A stretch of 5,652 nt of DNA from Bacteroidota bacterium (lineage in GTDB: Bacteria; Bacteroidota; Bacteroidia; SXHM01), in the NCBI GenBank assembly GCA_005773695.1, contig SXHM01000113.1, positions 1 through 5,652 of the forward strand, read 5' to 3'. Positions within the stretch are counted from its first letter, which is position 1. Each line of letters starts with the position of its first letter. The notes under the pieces are model-generated. The model did no database searches. It saw only the letters and a program-made list of their open reading frames with translations, and had not been told where the DNA came from. Below are positions 5,594 through 5,652 of this stretch, in pieces. A program made the translations under genes and the position numbers.

Positions 5594-5652
5594 ATGCTAA
5601 ACAGAATCATAGTTATAAACTCCGAGTTGTATGCGAAGGCTGCAATTCAGAT
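5594..5652 (+). CDS. N-terminal fragment of an unidentified gene, cut by the window edge
   Basis: An ATG at 5594 opens a frame that stays open to the window end, giving 19 residues: MLNRIIVINSELYAKAAIQ. A promoter-like sequence at an appropriate distance and the divergent layout support a real start. The pattern (Met, a hydrophobic beta strand RIIVINSE, then a second strand) is like the beginning of some SMC/AAA-type ATPases, whose P-loop follows about 20-30 residues later. With 19 residues this is only a guess, and the P-loop would be outside the window. Confidence 0.5.
   Translation, partial: MLNRIIVINSELYAKAAIQ

Overview
The window looks like a piece of a Bacteroidetes (Bacteroidota) chromosome, probably from an environmental or Chitinophagales/Sphingobacteriales/Flavobacteria-type lineage. 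The reasons are AT-rich intergenic DNA, start codons without a Shine-Dalgarno sequence, TAnnTTTG-type -7 promoter elements 15-23 nt upstream of the start codons, and protein styles typical of the phylum. Those styles include an FAQ-ending signal peptide on a large TPR/barrel protein and a Bacteroidetes-type IS4-family transposase tail. Genus cannot be told from this sequence.

Layout, left to right. Positions 3-125 (+) are the last 40 codons of a probable IS4-family transposase. Just after its stop is a candidate right-end inverted repeat, so the left edge is the end of an insertion sequence. Positions 162-446 (-) encode a small ArsR-type winged-helix repressor with no visible metal-binding cysteines. 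A weak hairpin plus T-tract sits at its 3' end, directly against the IS end. A 184-bp divergent intergenic region with two small dyads separates it from an ABC-F ATPase gene (+), best started at 631 and ending at 2580. The ABC-F gene runs tail to tail into the gene at 2572-4380 (-), and the two coding regions overlap by 9 bp. That gene encodes a 602-residue secreted protein with an alpha-helical repeat region, a charged coiled coil and a C-terminal beta-rich, probably outer-membrane, domain. Only 39 bp upstream on the same strand is a dipeptide epimerase of the enolase superfamily (4420-5433, -), which apparently starts at TTG. A divergent intergenic region of about 160 bp with a strong dyad follows. 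At the right edge is the start of another gene (5594 onward, +), of which only 19 codons are visible.

How the genes relate. The ABC-F protein (ribosome-associated) and the dipeptide epimerase (cell-wall peptide recycling) are ordinary housekeeping functions. The 602-residue envelope protein may be co-transcribed with the epimerase but also has its own promoter-like element. Nothing ties all the genes into one pathway. The main points for a second look are the IS junction beside the ArsR gene, the uncharacterised TPR-coil-barrel protein, the shared promoter geometry that decides two start codons, the dyad at 5513-5539, and the truncated gene at the right edge. I found no convincing new multi-gene system inside the window.
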